A stretch of 64,000 nucleotides of DNA, taken from assembly GCF_024055725.1 (NCBI RefSeq), contig NZ_JAMXMX010000005.1, positions 124,001 through 188,000 on the forward strand, in the 5' to 3' direction. The notes beneath the pieces are model-generated. The model made no database searches. It was given only the letters and a program-made list of their open reading frames with translations, and was not told the origin of the DNA. Below, piece by piece: positions 1 to 7,696 of this stretch. The position numbers and the translations under genes were made by a program. The first letter of the stretch is position 1; every line of letters begins with the position of its first letter. The DNA is from Actinoallomurus spadix. GTDB taxonomy: Bacteria > Actinomycetota > Actinomycetes > Streptosporangiales > Streptosporangiaceae.

Positions 1-631
1 ACGCCAGCGCGCCGCGGCGCACCTCCGTGAAGGTCCAGCGCGGCTCGATCCGCACGTAGATGTGGACGCCGCGCCCACCGGAGGTCTTGGGGAAGCCGGT
101 GCAGCCGAGCTCGTCGAGGATCTCGCGGACCCCCTCCAGGGCAACCTTCCTGGCCTCGGCGAAGCCGGTGCCGGGCTGGGGGTCGAGGTCGATGCGCAGC
201 TCGTCGGGATGGTCGACGTCCGCGCAGCGCACCGGCCACGGGTGGAAGGTGACGGTGCCGAGGTTGGCGCACCAGGCCACGGCCGCGAGCTCGGTGGGGC
301 AGATCTCGTCGGCGTGGCGCCCGCTGGGGAACGCGATCCGGGCCGTCTCGAGCCAGTCGGGCGCGTTCTTCGGCACACGCTTCTGGTAGAACGCGTCGCC
401 CCGGTTGTCGGCGCGCGTCGCCATCTTCGCGCCCTCGAACACCCCGCCCGGCCAGCGCTCCAGCGTCGTCGGGCGGCGACGCAGCGCGCGCAGGATGCCG
501 TCACCGACGGCCAGGTAGTAGTTCACCAGGTCCAGCTTGGTCTCCCCCCGCGCCGGGAAGTAGACCTTGTCCGGATTGGTGATCTTGACGACGCGATCTC
601 CGACCTGGATCTCCACGTAAGGCGATGCCAT
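1..631 (-). CDS. ligD: LigD polymerase-domain protein (NHEJ primase-polymerase), 3' end cut by window edge
   Basis: The protein is the polymerase (PolD, archaeo-eukaryotic primase-like) domain of bacterial non-homologous end joining, which fills and templates DNA ends together with Ku and LigD ligase. About 210 codons are present. They start at ATG 629-631 with MASPYVEIQVGDRVVKITN, followed by NPDKVYFP, the usual opening of this domain. The metal-binding core is visible as ELRIDLDPQPG (D-x-D) and FPKTSGGRGVHIYV, where the S-G-x-x-x-H nucleotide-binding motif is kept. The C-terminus lies beyond base 1, so fusion to a ligase domain cannot be judged. It is divergent from msrB with about 70 bases between starts. 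Stand-alone PolD proteins of about 300 residues are common in actinomycetes and are the likeliest form here (inference). Confidence 0.85.
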   Translation of the reverse strand, partial: MASPYVEIQVGDRVVKITNPDKVYFPARGETKLDLVNYYLAVGDGILRALRRRPTTLERWPGGVFEGAKMATRADNRGDAFYQKRVPKNAPDWLETARIAFPSGRHADEICPTELAAVAWCANLGTVTFHPWPVRCADVDHPDELRIDLDPQPGTGFAEARKVALEGVREILDELGCTGFPKTSGGRGVHIYVRIEPRWTFTEVRRGALA

Positions 632-701
632 AACCGCACGGTACAACCGCCCGGCGACAGATCGCCGGAATGGCGACCGCCCCGCCCGGGTTATGCGGGA
701 C

Positions 702-1103
702 ATGACAGTCATTCGCAAGAGCGAGGAAGAGTGGAAGGTTCAGCTCTCGCCGGAGGAGTTCCACGTCCTGCGTGAGGCGGGCACGGAGCCGCCGTGGTCC
801 GGGGAGTACGTCTCGACCAAGACCGAAGGCGTCTACCGCTGCCGGGCCTGCGGCGCGGAGCTGTTCCGCTCGGACACCAAGTTCGACTCGCACTGCGGCT
901 GGCCCAGCTTCTACCAGCCGACCGAGTCGGACGCGGTGACGCTGCTGCGCGACACGTCGCACGGCATGATCCGCGTCGAGGTCCGCTGCGCCCGGTGCGA
1001 CTCGCACCTGGGCCACGTCTTCGAGGGCGAGGGCTACCCCACCCCGACCGACCAGCGGTACTGCATCAACAGTGTCTCGCTGAATCTCGAACCGGCCGAA
1101 TAG
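702..1103 (+). CDS. msrB: peptide-methionine (R)-S-oxide reductase MsrB
   Basis: MsrB reduces the R epimer of methionine sulfoxide in oxidised cytosolic proteins, using thioredoxin. The 133-residue product has the whole family signature: zinc cysteine pairs C47/C50 (CRAC) and C96/C99 (CARC), the GWPSFYQP block with a possible resolving cysteine at C65 (SHCGWPSF), HLGHVFEG, and the catalytic cysteine C121 in RYCINSVSL. The length is normal for a stand-alone MsrB. An ATG nine bases upstream (693) is in frame. I chose 702 because related proteins begin MTVIRKSEEEW and a GCGGGA stretch lies just upstream. The gene is monocistronic and is followed by a good stem-loop terminator at 1126-1157. Confidence 0.95.
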   Translation: MTVIRKSEEEWKVQLSPEEFHVLREAGTEPPWSGEYVSTKTEGVYRCRACGAELFRSDTKFDSHCGWPSFYQPTESDAVTLLRDTSHGMIRVEVRCARCDSHLGHVFEGEGYPTPTDQRYCINSVSLNLEPAE

Positions 1104-1125
1104 GCCCCTCGGACGGAATAGAAAT

Positions 1126-1157
1126 TGCGCCGGCACGTGGCCGCGCCGGCGCATTTT
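1126..1157 (+). terminator. Rho-independent terminator after msrB
   Basis: A perfect 9-bp stem (TGCGCCGGC / GCCGGCGCA) with a 10-base loop is followed by TTTT. It lies 22 bases after the msrB stop, between convergent msrB and the minus-strand SH3 gene. The other side is A/T-rich (AATTTCTATT when read on the minus strand), so it may serve both genes. Confidence 0.8.
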
Positions 1158-1166
1158 CGACGACTG

Positions 1167-1511
1167 TCAGTGGCGCTTCACTTCGATCGTTTCAAGGTTC
1201 TTCGCCGGCACCCATCCGGTCTTGCCGTTGCCCGCCCTGACCTCGAGGTAGCCGCGGGAGGACCGGCCGGTGCCGGTGGTCGCGGCACCGGCGGCGAGGT
1301 GGCCGACGACCCGCGATTTCGCGTTCGCCGCCGCCCGAACGGTGAGCTCATGGCCCTTTCTGACGCCGACGACCCGGTAGGCGTGGGCGCTCAGGACGTG
1401 CGCGGCGGCGGGCCGTACGGCGGCCTCCGCCGTCGCCCCCATGGCCAGGATGCCACCCGCGCCGATGGTCACGGCGGTGACGACGGCGACGGCCCGATTG
1501 CGCAGATTCAT
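1167..1511 (-). CDS. small secreted SH3-type domain protein
   Basis: This 114-residue exported protein has an N-terminal signal peptide (MNLRNRAVAVVTAVTIGAG, cut near ATAEA-A). One bacterial SH3-like (SH3b) module follows, recognisable by LTVRAAANAKSRVVGHLAAG and the terminal GYLEVRAGNGKTGWVPAKNL. Such modules often bind cell-wall peptides, but the ligand here is unknown. The start at ATG 1509-1511 is preceded by GAGGGAG at good spacing; an in-frame GTG two codons upstream (1517) would leave no room for that site. It stands alone and converges on msrB. The 215 bases upstream (1512-1726) hold only A/T-richer promoter-like DNA and no gene that I can support. Confidence 0.75.
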   Translation of the reverse strand: MNLRNRAVAVVTAVTIGAGGILAMGATAEAAVRPAAAHVLSAHAYRVVGVRKGHELTVRAAANAKSRVVGHLAAGAATTGTGRSSRGYLEVRAGNGKTGWVPAKNLETIEVKRH

Positions 1512-1726
1512 TTGCACTCCCTCGTGTTCGCAGGTCTTTCAGATGCCGACCAAATTAACCGGCCCGCCTGGAGAAACAATGAAGCACGACGAGGAACCGC
1601 ATGAAATGAATTTCAGAGCGGAATGAAGCGCATTAAGGCCGCATGAGGACCACGGCACGCGTCCCCTCATCACGACGCGTTCCCTGAGTGCGGCGCGCCG
1701 CCCGGCGAGGGTGGCGCGCCGCCCGC

Positions 1727-2884
1727 TCAGCGCAGGACCGACAGCCGGTCGAGGACGCCGAACGGCTGCAGCCCGTAGGCGTAGAAGTCCACCGCGTCGG
1801 CCGTCGCCGCGACCGCGCCGGTCTTGGCCGCCAGCTCGGCCGCCGAGGCGGTGTCCGGCGGGCCCGGGCGCAGCAGAGCCCGCAGCTCGCGGCCCGGACC
1901 GAGGGCGGCGCGGTACGCCTCCAGGTCGGCCGTCACCCGCTCGGTGTCCCGCGCGTACGCGGTGACGGCGTAGCCGCCGGTGACCCGCGCGACCGCGGCC
2001 GGGTCGATCCCGATCCGCCACGCGTCGGACGCCGCGGGCCCGCCCGCCGGGCGGCCGTCCGCGTACCCCTTCACCGCGCCGGTGAGGTCGAGGAAGATCA
2101 GGCGGGAGCCCTCCGCGGCGACGGCCTCGGCCACCTCGGCGGCGAGCGAGGTGACCGTCGCCCGGCGGGCCATCGCGAACTCCGTGATCACCTCCGGCGG
2201 GCCGGCCTCCGCCTGCCGGGCGCCACCGCCCTCGAAGGCCTCCTCCACCAGGCGCGCGGCCTCCGCCCGTGCCGCCTCCGCCCCCGGGACGCGTCGGCAG
2301 TGCGGACAGAAGCACAGGCCCAGGGCGTACTCGGCGACCGGCCCGAGCTCCACGAAGGAGCGTTCGTGGTGGTACCCGTGACCGAAGAACCCGAAGTGCA
2401 GCGACTCGGCGACGACGCCGTCGACGCCGTACCGGGCCATGGAGCGGGCCAGGGCCACGGCGTACGCGCGGACGTCCGGGTCGGACGGGCACAGGTCCGC
2501 CGGGGCCGCACGGTCACCGAAGCAGTTCTCCTGCGTCACGTCGGGGTGTGCCAGGCCGATCGTGGTGTTGTGCAGGAAGACCCCCCACGCGTACAGGGAC
2601 GCGCCGCGCGAGCGGGTCAGGTCCCGCAGCGAGCGGAGCGGGTCCTCCTCCGCGCCCGCCCGCACGGGCGGCACCAGCCGCCCGAACAGGTCGCCGGGCG
2701 GGAAGTGCACGCCGTCGTGGCGGAAGGTCACCCGGGACGCCCCGTGCGGGGTGACGTCACGGGCCCGGTGGTAGGCCGCCGCGACGGTCAGCCCGGTGCA
2801 GCCGTAGCCGAGAACCCGGTCGAGGACCGGCGCGGCGCCCTCGCCGCGCACGTCCTCGACGAAGGTGTAGACGGTGGAGTCCAT
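1727..2884 (-). CDS. uncharacterised TIM-barrel-like protein, last gene of D-amino-acid operon
   Basis: I do not recognise a characterised family. The 385-residue soluble product has no signal peptide or membrane segment. It opens STVYTFVEDVRGEGAAPVLD, with alternating strand/helix periodicity that suggests a (beta/alpha) barrel of glycosidase-like or amidohydrolase-like type (inference). Striking motifs are AWGVFLHNTTIG, a central GVDGVVAESLHFGFFGHGYHHE rich in His and Glu, and LCFCPHCRR, a Cys-x-Cys-x-x-Cys group that could bind metal. Its ATG overlaps the RidA stop as ATGA (2882-2886), so the two are translationally coupled. The position after deacylase, deaminase and RidA implies a role in the same D-amino-acid or N-acyl-amino-acid pathway, but no reaction can be named. 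Confidence 0.7.
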   Translation of the reverse strand: MDSTVYTFVEDVRGEGAAPVLDRVLGYGCTGLTVAAAYHRARDVTPHGASRVTFRHDGVHFPPGDLFGRLVPPVRAGAEEDPLRSLRDLTRSRGASLYAWGVFLHNTTIGLAHPDVTQENCFGDRAAPADLCPSDPDVRAYAVALARSMARYGVDGVVAESLHFGFFGHGYHHERSFVELGPVAEYALGLCFCPHCRRVPGAEAARAEAARLVEEAFEGGGARQAEAGPPEVITEFAMARRATVTSLAAEVAEAVAAEGSRLIFLDLTGAVKGYADGRPAGGPAASDAWRIGIDPAAVARVTGGYAVTAYARDTERVTADLEAYRAALGPGRELRALLRPGPPDTASAAELAAKTGAVAATADAVDFYAYGLQPFGVLDRLSVLR

Positions 2885-3279
2885 CAGCCCTTGTACGCCA
2901 CGAAGTCGATCTCGACCAGGATGTTCATCAGATCCGAGCCGACCGTCGTACGCACCGGGTACGGCTCGCTGAAGTGCTCCCGGTAGACCTCGTCGTACGC
3001 GGCGAAGTCGCGGTGCAGCTCCTGCAGGTGCACGGTCGACTTGACGACGTCGTCGAAGGTCAGGCCCTCGGCGGCGAGGACGGCGGCCAGGTTCTTCAGG
3101 ACCTGCCGGGTCTGGGTGGCCACGTCGTCGCCGACGACCTGGCCGGTCTCCGGGTCGATCGGGCCCATCCCCGCGGTGAAGAGGAGGTCACCGGCGACGA
3201 TCCCATGCGAGTACGTCCCGCCCGGTGCGGGGACGTTCTCCGGCTGGACGCGCTTCTTGGAAGGAATGGTCTTCTCCAA
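2884..3279 (-). CDS. ridA: RidA/YjgF family enamine/imine deaminase
   Basis: RidA proteins hydrolyse the reactive 2-aminoacrylate/imine intermediates released by PLP-dependent deaminases, giving a keto acid and ammonia. The 131-residue length is typical. Family landmarks are FTAGMGPIDPETGQVV, the QTRQVLKNLAAVLAAEGLTFDDVVKSTVHL stretch summarised by its K-S-T-V, the YPVRTTVG segment with the conserved substrate-binding Arg, and a C-terminal acidic VEIDFVA strand. The start appears to be TTG 3277-3279; there is no ATG or GTG between the deaminase stop and this codon in frame, and no strong ribosome site, so it probably depends on read-through from the deaminase. It lies directly downstream of a PLP amino-acid deaminase, the expected partner. 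Confidence 0.88.
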   Translation of the reverse strand: MEKTIPSKKRVQPENVPAPGGTYSHGIVAGDLLFTAGMGPIDPETGQVVGDDVATQTRQVLKNLAAVLAAEGLTFDDVVKSTVHLQELHRDFAAYDEVYREHFSEPYPVRTTVGSDLMNILVEIDFVAYKG

Positions 3280-3324
3280 TCGATGGTCGGGCGTACCACT
3301 CGCCGGCGGCGCGCCTGCGGGGTC

Positions 3325-4656
3325 TCAGAAGTAGGTGCGGATCAGGTCGACGACCGTGCGATTCTCGTCGATCACCGGGATGACCTGCCACTTGTCGAAA
3401 GCCGTGCAGGGGTGGGAGATGCCGAAGCAGACCAGGTCGCCGGGGGTGAGCCGGACGTCGCCGGTCAGGTAGGCGTGGTGGTCGTTCATCCGCTCGACGA
3501 CGAGACCGTCGGCGGGCTCCTCGCCGCCGTCGCGACGGCGGATCAGGCGCGGCACCGGCAGCCCCTCGTCGTACGGCGCCTCGCGCTTGCCCATGCCGAC
3601 GAGGGCCAGCCCGTCCTCCGGCGTGGAGGTGACCTGCGCCCAGACCTCCAGCGCCGCGTCGAGCGAGCCCTCGATCCGGGTGTAGGGCGTCTTGACGCGG
3701 TAGACGCCGTCGTCGTGGCTGACGTACGCGCCGCTGCGCAGGATCGCGCGCAGCCGGTGGCCGGGCAGCCAGTCGCCGCCGAGCCGGTCGGCGACGACGT
3801 CGAAGTAGGCGCTGCCGCCGGCGGTGACGATCACGGTCTCGGGCAGCAGCCCGGCCTGGGACAGCTCCAGCGTCGCCGCGCGCACGTCGTTCAGGTACGC
3901 GGTGACGGCGGGCACGCTCGCCAGGCCGCCCTCGTAGGCCGCCACGCCCGCGAGCTCGATGTTCGGGGCGGCGGCGACGGCGCGGGCGACCTCGGCCAGC
4001 TCGGCGGCGGTGCGGCAGCCCGTGCGCCCGCCGGCGTGCCCGAGCTCGGCCAGGACCCGGAAGGACCCGGGCACCGACGCGATCGTCTCCACTCCGGCGA
4101 CCGAGTCGAAGTAGCACAGGAACTCCAGGCCGCGGTCGGCCTCCTCGCCGATCCAGCGCAGCGCGACCGGGTCGAGCAGCTCGTTGGCCAGCAGGATCCG
4201 GGGCACGCCGAACGTCCGGTAGGCCAGCACCTGGTTGGCGGTGGCGGCGGTGATCCCCCACGCTCCGGCGTCGAACTGCGCTTGGAACAGCGAGGGTGCC
4301 ATCGTGGTCTTGCCGTGCGGCGCGAACTCCAGCCCGTGCTCGGCGCAGAACGCCGCGAGCCGGGCGATGTTGTGCTCGATCGCCGAGCGCCGGGCCACCA
4401 TGACCGGCCAGGTGAAGGCCCCGCCGAACAGGTGGTGCCGGGCGGCGGCGAAGTCCTCGGCCGCTTCGGCCGGTCCCGGGTGCCACAGGCCCTTGGTCAG
4501 CGCGCCGATCCGCGCGGGCGGGGCGGTGAGGCGCACGCCGGCGCCCTCTCCCCGGCCGGCGGTCACCTCGCCGATGCCGTCCGCCCGGCCGGTGGTCGCC
4601 TCACCGGTGCCGTCCGCCTGGTCGGTGGCCGCCTCGCCGATGCCGCGTTCGCTCAC
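3325..4656 (-). CDS. PLP-dependent amino-acid deaminase (D-serine deaminase/alanine-racemase N-domain family)
   Basis: This 443-residue protein belongs to the fold-type III PLP family with an N-terminal alanine-racemase barrel and a D-serine dehydratase-like C-terminal domain, which deaminates D-amino acids (substrate unproven). The barrel opens WPVMVARRSAIEHNIARLAAFC. The PLP lysine lies in FAPHGKTTMAPSLF, and the C-terminal metal-binding region ends LVCFGISHPCTAFDKWQVIP with the conserved His-x-Cys pair. The reading frame stays open far upstream, but GTG 4654-4656 is preceded by AGAGGGG eight bases away, so I place the start there. The first 45 residues are a low-complexity G/A/D/T-rich extension (GIGEAATDQADGTGEATT) not seen in the core family. 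Neighbours are a D-aminoacylase and RidA, which fits D-amino-acid degradation. Confidence 0.82.
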   Translation of the reverse strand: MSERGIGEAATDQADGTGEATTGRADGIGEVTAGRGEGAGVRLTAPPARIGALTKGLWHPGPAEAAEDFAAARHHLFGGAFTWPVMVARRSAIEHNIARLAAFCAEHGLEFAPHGKTTMAPSLFQAQFDAGAWGITAATANQVLAYRTFGVPRILLANELLDPVALRWIGEEADRGLEFLCYFDSVAGVETIASVPGSFRVLAELGHAGGRTGCRTAAELAEVARAVAAAPNIELAGVAAYEGGLASVPAVTAYLNDVRAATLELSQAGLLPETVIVTAGGSAYFDVVADRLGGDWLPGHRLRAILRSGAYVSHDDGVYRVKTPYTRIEGSLDAALEVWAQVTSTPEDGLALVGMGKREAPYDEGLPVPRLIRRRDGGEEPADGLVVERMNDHHAYLTGDVRLTPGDLVCFGISHPCTAFDKWQVIPVIDENRTVVDLIRTYF

Positions 4657-4796
4657 TGGACGTTCCCCTCTGCAGCGCCGTGTCGCGTGGTTCCGAGGTT
4701 CCGTGATATCTCGCCTGCCGTGCGGAGCGCCACCGGCCCCATCTCGCGGACCCGCACCGGTGTCCGCTACGAGAGTGCGGCGGAGGCACGGTGCGG

Positions 4797-6344
4797 TCAG
4801 CCGGGGGTGAGGGCACGACCGGGCAGCGCGCCGGTCAGGGCGCCCCCGGCCAGGACGGGCACTCCGGCCACGAGGACGTGATCGACGCCGTCGGCGGGCG
4901 TTCGCGGGGATTCGTAGGTCGAGCGGTCGGTGACCGTACGGGGGTTCAGGACGACGAGGTCGGCCGCGAAGCCGCGGCGGACCAGGCCCCGGTCGAGCAG
5001 GCGGAACCGGCGCGCGGCGTGCGCGGACATGTGCACGGCCGCCTGCTCCCAGGTCCAGTCGCCGAGCTCGCGGACGTGCCGGGCCAGGAGCCGGGCGAAC
5101 GCGCCCCAGCCGCGCGGGTGCGGGTGGCCGCCCTGGTAGATGGCGTCCGACCCGGTGGTCTGCGCGGAGTGGCGCAGCAGGGCCCGTACCGACTCCTCGG
5201 TGTTGGTCGGCGGCTGCCCGAAGACGCACCCGGCCTCCAGACGGGTCGCCACGAGCAGGTCGCAGCAGAACTCGCCCGGGGAGCGGCCGGCCCGCTCCGC
5301 CGCCTCGAGCAGCGTCAGGCCCTCGGTCCAGCGCAGGTCGTCGGCCGGCACGTGCGACAGCGTGATGCGCGGCCACAGGTCGGCGGTCCACTCCCCTTCC
5401 AGCCGCCGGCGTACGGCGGGGTCGGCCAGCGCCTCCAGGGTCGCGTCCAGGTCGGCGACGGGCAGCCAGCCGGGCAGGGTGACCAGCGTGAGGGTGCTGG
5501 ATCCGCGCAGGTAGGGGTAGTTGTCGAAGGTCAGGTCGACGCCCTCGGCCCGCGCGTCGTCCACCAACGCGATCAGGTGCTCGCGGGGGCCGTGGTAGTG
5601 GGAGACGTGCGGGGCTACCCCACTGGACGCCGCGATCCGGAGCACCTCGGCCATCCCGTCGCCGGCCTTGGCCTCGTACCCCCGCATGTGCGTCACGTAG
5701 GGCAGGCCGGCGGCGGCGACCGGCCGGCAGAGCGCGGCCAGTTCGCCGGCCTCGGCGTACGCGCCGGGGAAGTACTCCAGGCCGGTGGACAGGCCCGCCG
5801 CGCCCTCCTCCAGGCCGCGTTCGACGTCGCGGAGCATGGCGGCCAGCTCCCCTGCGTCGGGCGCGCGGCGGGCGGCGCCGAGCGCGTTGCGCCGGATCGT
5901 CCCGTGCGGGAGCAGGTAGACCGTGTGGAGGGGAAGGCGCCGGTCATAGCCGGCGAGCAGCGCAGCGACCGTCACCGGGCCGCCGTCGAGGCCGGGGTGC
6001 CGGCCGTTGACCGGCGCGAAGTACCGCGAGACGTACGCCAGCGTCGCCGCGCTCGCCGGGGCGAAGGAGACGCCGTCCTGGCCGAGCACGAAGGTGGTGA
6101 CGCCCTGGCGCAGGGCGGCGAGCTGAACCTCGGGGGCGAAGACGGCCGCGTCGCCGTGGACGTGGGTGTCGATGAAGCCCGGCATGACGTACCGGCCGGT
6201 CGCGTCGATCTCCGTCGCGCCGCGCGCCCCGGGCAGCGGGCCGACCTCGGTGATCCGGTCACCGGAGATCGCGACGTCGGCGCGGTAGGCGGGGGCACCC
6301 GTCCCATCGACCACCCATCCCCCACGGACAAGCACATCGGCCAC
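4797..6344 (-). CDS. N-acyl-D-amino-acid deacylase (D-aminoacylase, amidohydrolase family)
   Basis: This 515-residue cytosolic zinc amidohydrolase releases free D-amino acids from N-acyl derivatives. The N-terminal small beta domain reads VLVRGGWVVDGTGAPAYRADVAI, then GRYVMPGFIDTHVHGD with the metal-binding His-x-His near residues 61-63. Further histidines occur in THMRGYE, HVSHYHG and YQGGHPHPRGWGAF. The C-terminal beta strand returns with GFAADLVVLNPRTV, the usual amidohydrolase closing. The start is GTG 6342-6344 with GAGGAG six bases upstream. It is the first gene of the minus-strand cluster, with a 140-base gap before the deaminase. Substrate spectrum (D-Glu, D-Asp or general) cannot be told from the sequence. 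Confidence 0.88.
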   Translation of the reverse strand: MADVLVRGGWVVDGTGAPAYRADVAISGDRITEVGPLPGARGATEIDATGRYVMPGFIDTHVHGDAAVFAPEVQLAALRQGVTTFVLGQDGVSFAPASAATLAYVSRYFAPVNGRHPGLDGGPVTVAALLAGYDRRLPLHTVYLLPHGTIRRNALGAARRAPDAGELAAMLRDVERGLEEGAAGLSTGLEYFPGAYAEAGELAALCRPVAAAGLPYVTHMRGYEAKAGDGMAEVLRIAASSGVAPHVSHYHGPREHLIALVDDARAEGVDLTFDNYPYLRGSSTLTLVTLPGWLPVADLDATLEALADPAVRRRLEGEWTADLWPRITLSHVPADDLRWTEGLTLLEAAERAGRSPGEFCCDLLVATRLEAGCVFGQPPTNTEESVRALLRHSAQTTGSDAIYQGGHPHPRGWGAFARLLARHVRELGDWTWEQAAVHMSAHAARRFRLLDRGLVRRGFAADLVVLNPRTVTDRSTYESPRTPADGVDHVLVAGVPVLAGGALTGALPGRALTPG

Positions 6345-6453
6345 GTCTCACTCCTCGCGTGTCAGAGCATCGACGTTAGGAGTCCGGGAGCCGAGCACGC
6401 CAGATCCGCACGCGGATTTCCGCGCTGCGGGTCACCGCGCCGGGCCACGGTTC

Positions 6454-6975
6454 CTACGGCACCCGGCCCAGGCGGCAGTCGTCCTTGAGGTCCATCTTGT
6501 TGGCGAGGACGGGATATCCGTCGCGTTCGCGCGCGTGCACGAAGACCACCGGCGACCGGCCCCGGACCTCGAGGTACGCCGCGCCCGTCCGGCACAGGGC
6601 CAGGGCGTCCGGCGAGTTCGCGTCGGCGGCGGGCAGGTCGGTGTAGACGCGCAGGATCGGCGCGGTCCAGATCACGTCGCGCACATGCCCGGCGGCCCGG
6701 GGATCCGCGCTCCGGTAGTACACCACCGCGGCCGTGTCCCGGGCGTCGTCACGCCACGCCGGCGCGGTCGGGGTCGTGCTCGGCGCCGCGACCGGGGTCG
6801 GGCGTTCCACGTCGACCACCGGACGGCCCGGCCGCCGGTGCGGGGCGGACGGGGTCAACGCGACGGCCACCAGCACGAGTCCGGCCACCCCGCCGAGGAG
6901 CAGGCACGCCGGGCGTACGACTGAGGCCGGCAGCAGCCGGGCGACCATGCCGGGCACGCCGTCGCGCGGCCGCAC
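6454..6975 (-). CDS. single-pass membrane-anchored hypothetical protein
   Basis: The product is unrecognised. The 173-residue protein has one N-terminal membrane segment (LLLGGVAGLVLVAVALT, about residues 22-38), a Pro/Thr/Ala-rich linker (PTPVAAPSTTPTAPAW), and an extracellular domain of about 110 residues with VIWTAPILRVYTDLP and two cysteines (LCRTG and DDCRLG) that could form a disulfide. Similar small anchored domains are common in actinomycetes without assigned function. The frame extends upstream to 7092, but GTG 6973-6975 has GGAGGGGG seven bases before it and is the best supported start. It has no obvious operon partner; the deacylase starts about 110 bases beyond its stop. Confidence 0.65.
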   Translation of the reverse strand: MRPRDGVPGMVARLLPASVVRPACLLLGGVAGLVLVAVALTPSAPHRRPGRPVVDVERPTPVAAPSTTPTAPAWRDDARDTAAVVYYRSADPRAAGHVRDVIWTAPILRVYTDLPAADANSPDALALCRTGAAYLEVRGRSPVVFVHARERDGYPVLANKMDLKDDCRLGRVP

Positions 6976-7171
6976 ATGTCGCCCCCTCCGGCGCCCTGAT
7001 CGAGTCACGCGTGGAATACTCCGCCGCCGCACACCGACCGACCCGCCCAATGGCCGTTTCCTCGACCACCCTTGACCCTCCGATGAAGCCACTGGTACCC
7101 GGCGATGGCCTAGCGCCGCGGGATCCGCCGGACATGGCCGGTCATGCGCTCACCCGTCGGCGAGGCGCCGG

Positions 7172-7330
7172 ATGGTGGCGCTCAGCGTGCACGAGCGCCG
7201 CGTCGGCGCGTTCCCCTGGGTGACGGTCCGGGCGGGCGGCGCCGGCCTGCGGGTGATCCACCAGCGGTCCGCAGATCACGGAGCCCCCGTCGTCGTGCTG
7301 CTGCACGGCTGGCCGGACTCGGTCAGGACC
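7172..7330 (+). pseudogene. truncated alpha/beta hydrolase (first ~50 codons only)
   Basis: From ATG 7172 the reading frame gives MVALSVHERRVGAFPW, then GLRVIHQ and GAPVVVLLHGWPDSVR. That is the N-terminal strand and the oxyanion HGWPDS motif of epoxide-hydrolase/haloalkane-dehalogenase type alpha/beta hydrolases. Nothing after about base 7330 resembles the family: no nucleophile elbow (G-x-S-x-G), no acid and no His follow. The frame instead runs antisense through the toxin gene that ends at 7340. A full family member needs about 280 residues, so this is a fragment whose remainder was lost or replaced when the toxin-antitoxin module came to lie here (inference). Confidence 0.6.
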
Positions 7331-7339
7331 GGATCACGA

Positions 7340-7696
7340 TCAGCCGTCCGTGTCCTTGGGATGTCGCGGGGAAGCGTAGGTGAGATACGCGGTCCGCTTG
7401 GTTCGATCGACGAGGTAGCGTACGCGGCCGCCGGCGGTCACCTCGTACTCCCACTGTGGATACTCGACACCGCCCAGGGTGGCGGTCGCGAGGCGGCCGC
7501 GCAGCCGGTGTTGACGATCGGGATCGCGCATGGAGATCGGATCGCTGCGCAGCGCCTCATGACACCGCCGGGTGTTACCTGCGGCCTCATTGCAGAGCTC
7601 CGCCCAGCCTTTGGCCGCGTCGGTCGTGGCGAAGCGCAGCCGCCACTCGTCGCCGACCGGTGGCGACGGGACGTCGTCGCCCCGTTTCGGGCTCAT
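7340..7696 (-). CDS. RelE-like toxin candidate of type II toxin-antitoxin pair
   Basis: This 118-residue basic protein is the second gene of a two-gene unit after a Phd-like antitoxin; its ATG overlaps the antitoxin stop (ATGA, 7693-7696). The N-terminal part (DEWRLRFATTDAAKGWAELC) and the C-terminal strands (YPQWEYEVTAGGRVRYLVD, then RTAYLTYASPRHP) match the pattern of RelE-superfamily mRNA interferases: a helical start, then an antiparallel sheet with Arg/Tyr/His near the C-terminus. Identification rests on context plus this pattern, not on a clear catalytic signature. The order antitoxin then toxin, the overlap and the small sizes fit a type II system. The target and lethality are not shown. 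Confidence 0.6.
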   Translation of the reverse strand: MSPKRGDDVPSPPVGDEWRLRFATTDAAKGWAELCNEAAGNTRRCHEALRSDPISMRDPDRQHRLRGRLATATLGGVEYPQWEYEVTAGGRVRYLVDRTKRTAYLTYASPRHPKDTDG

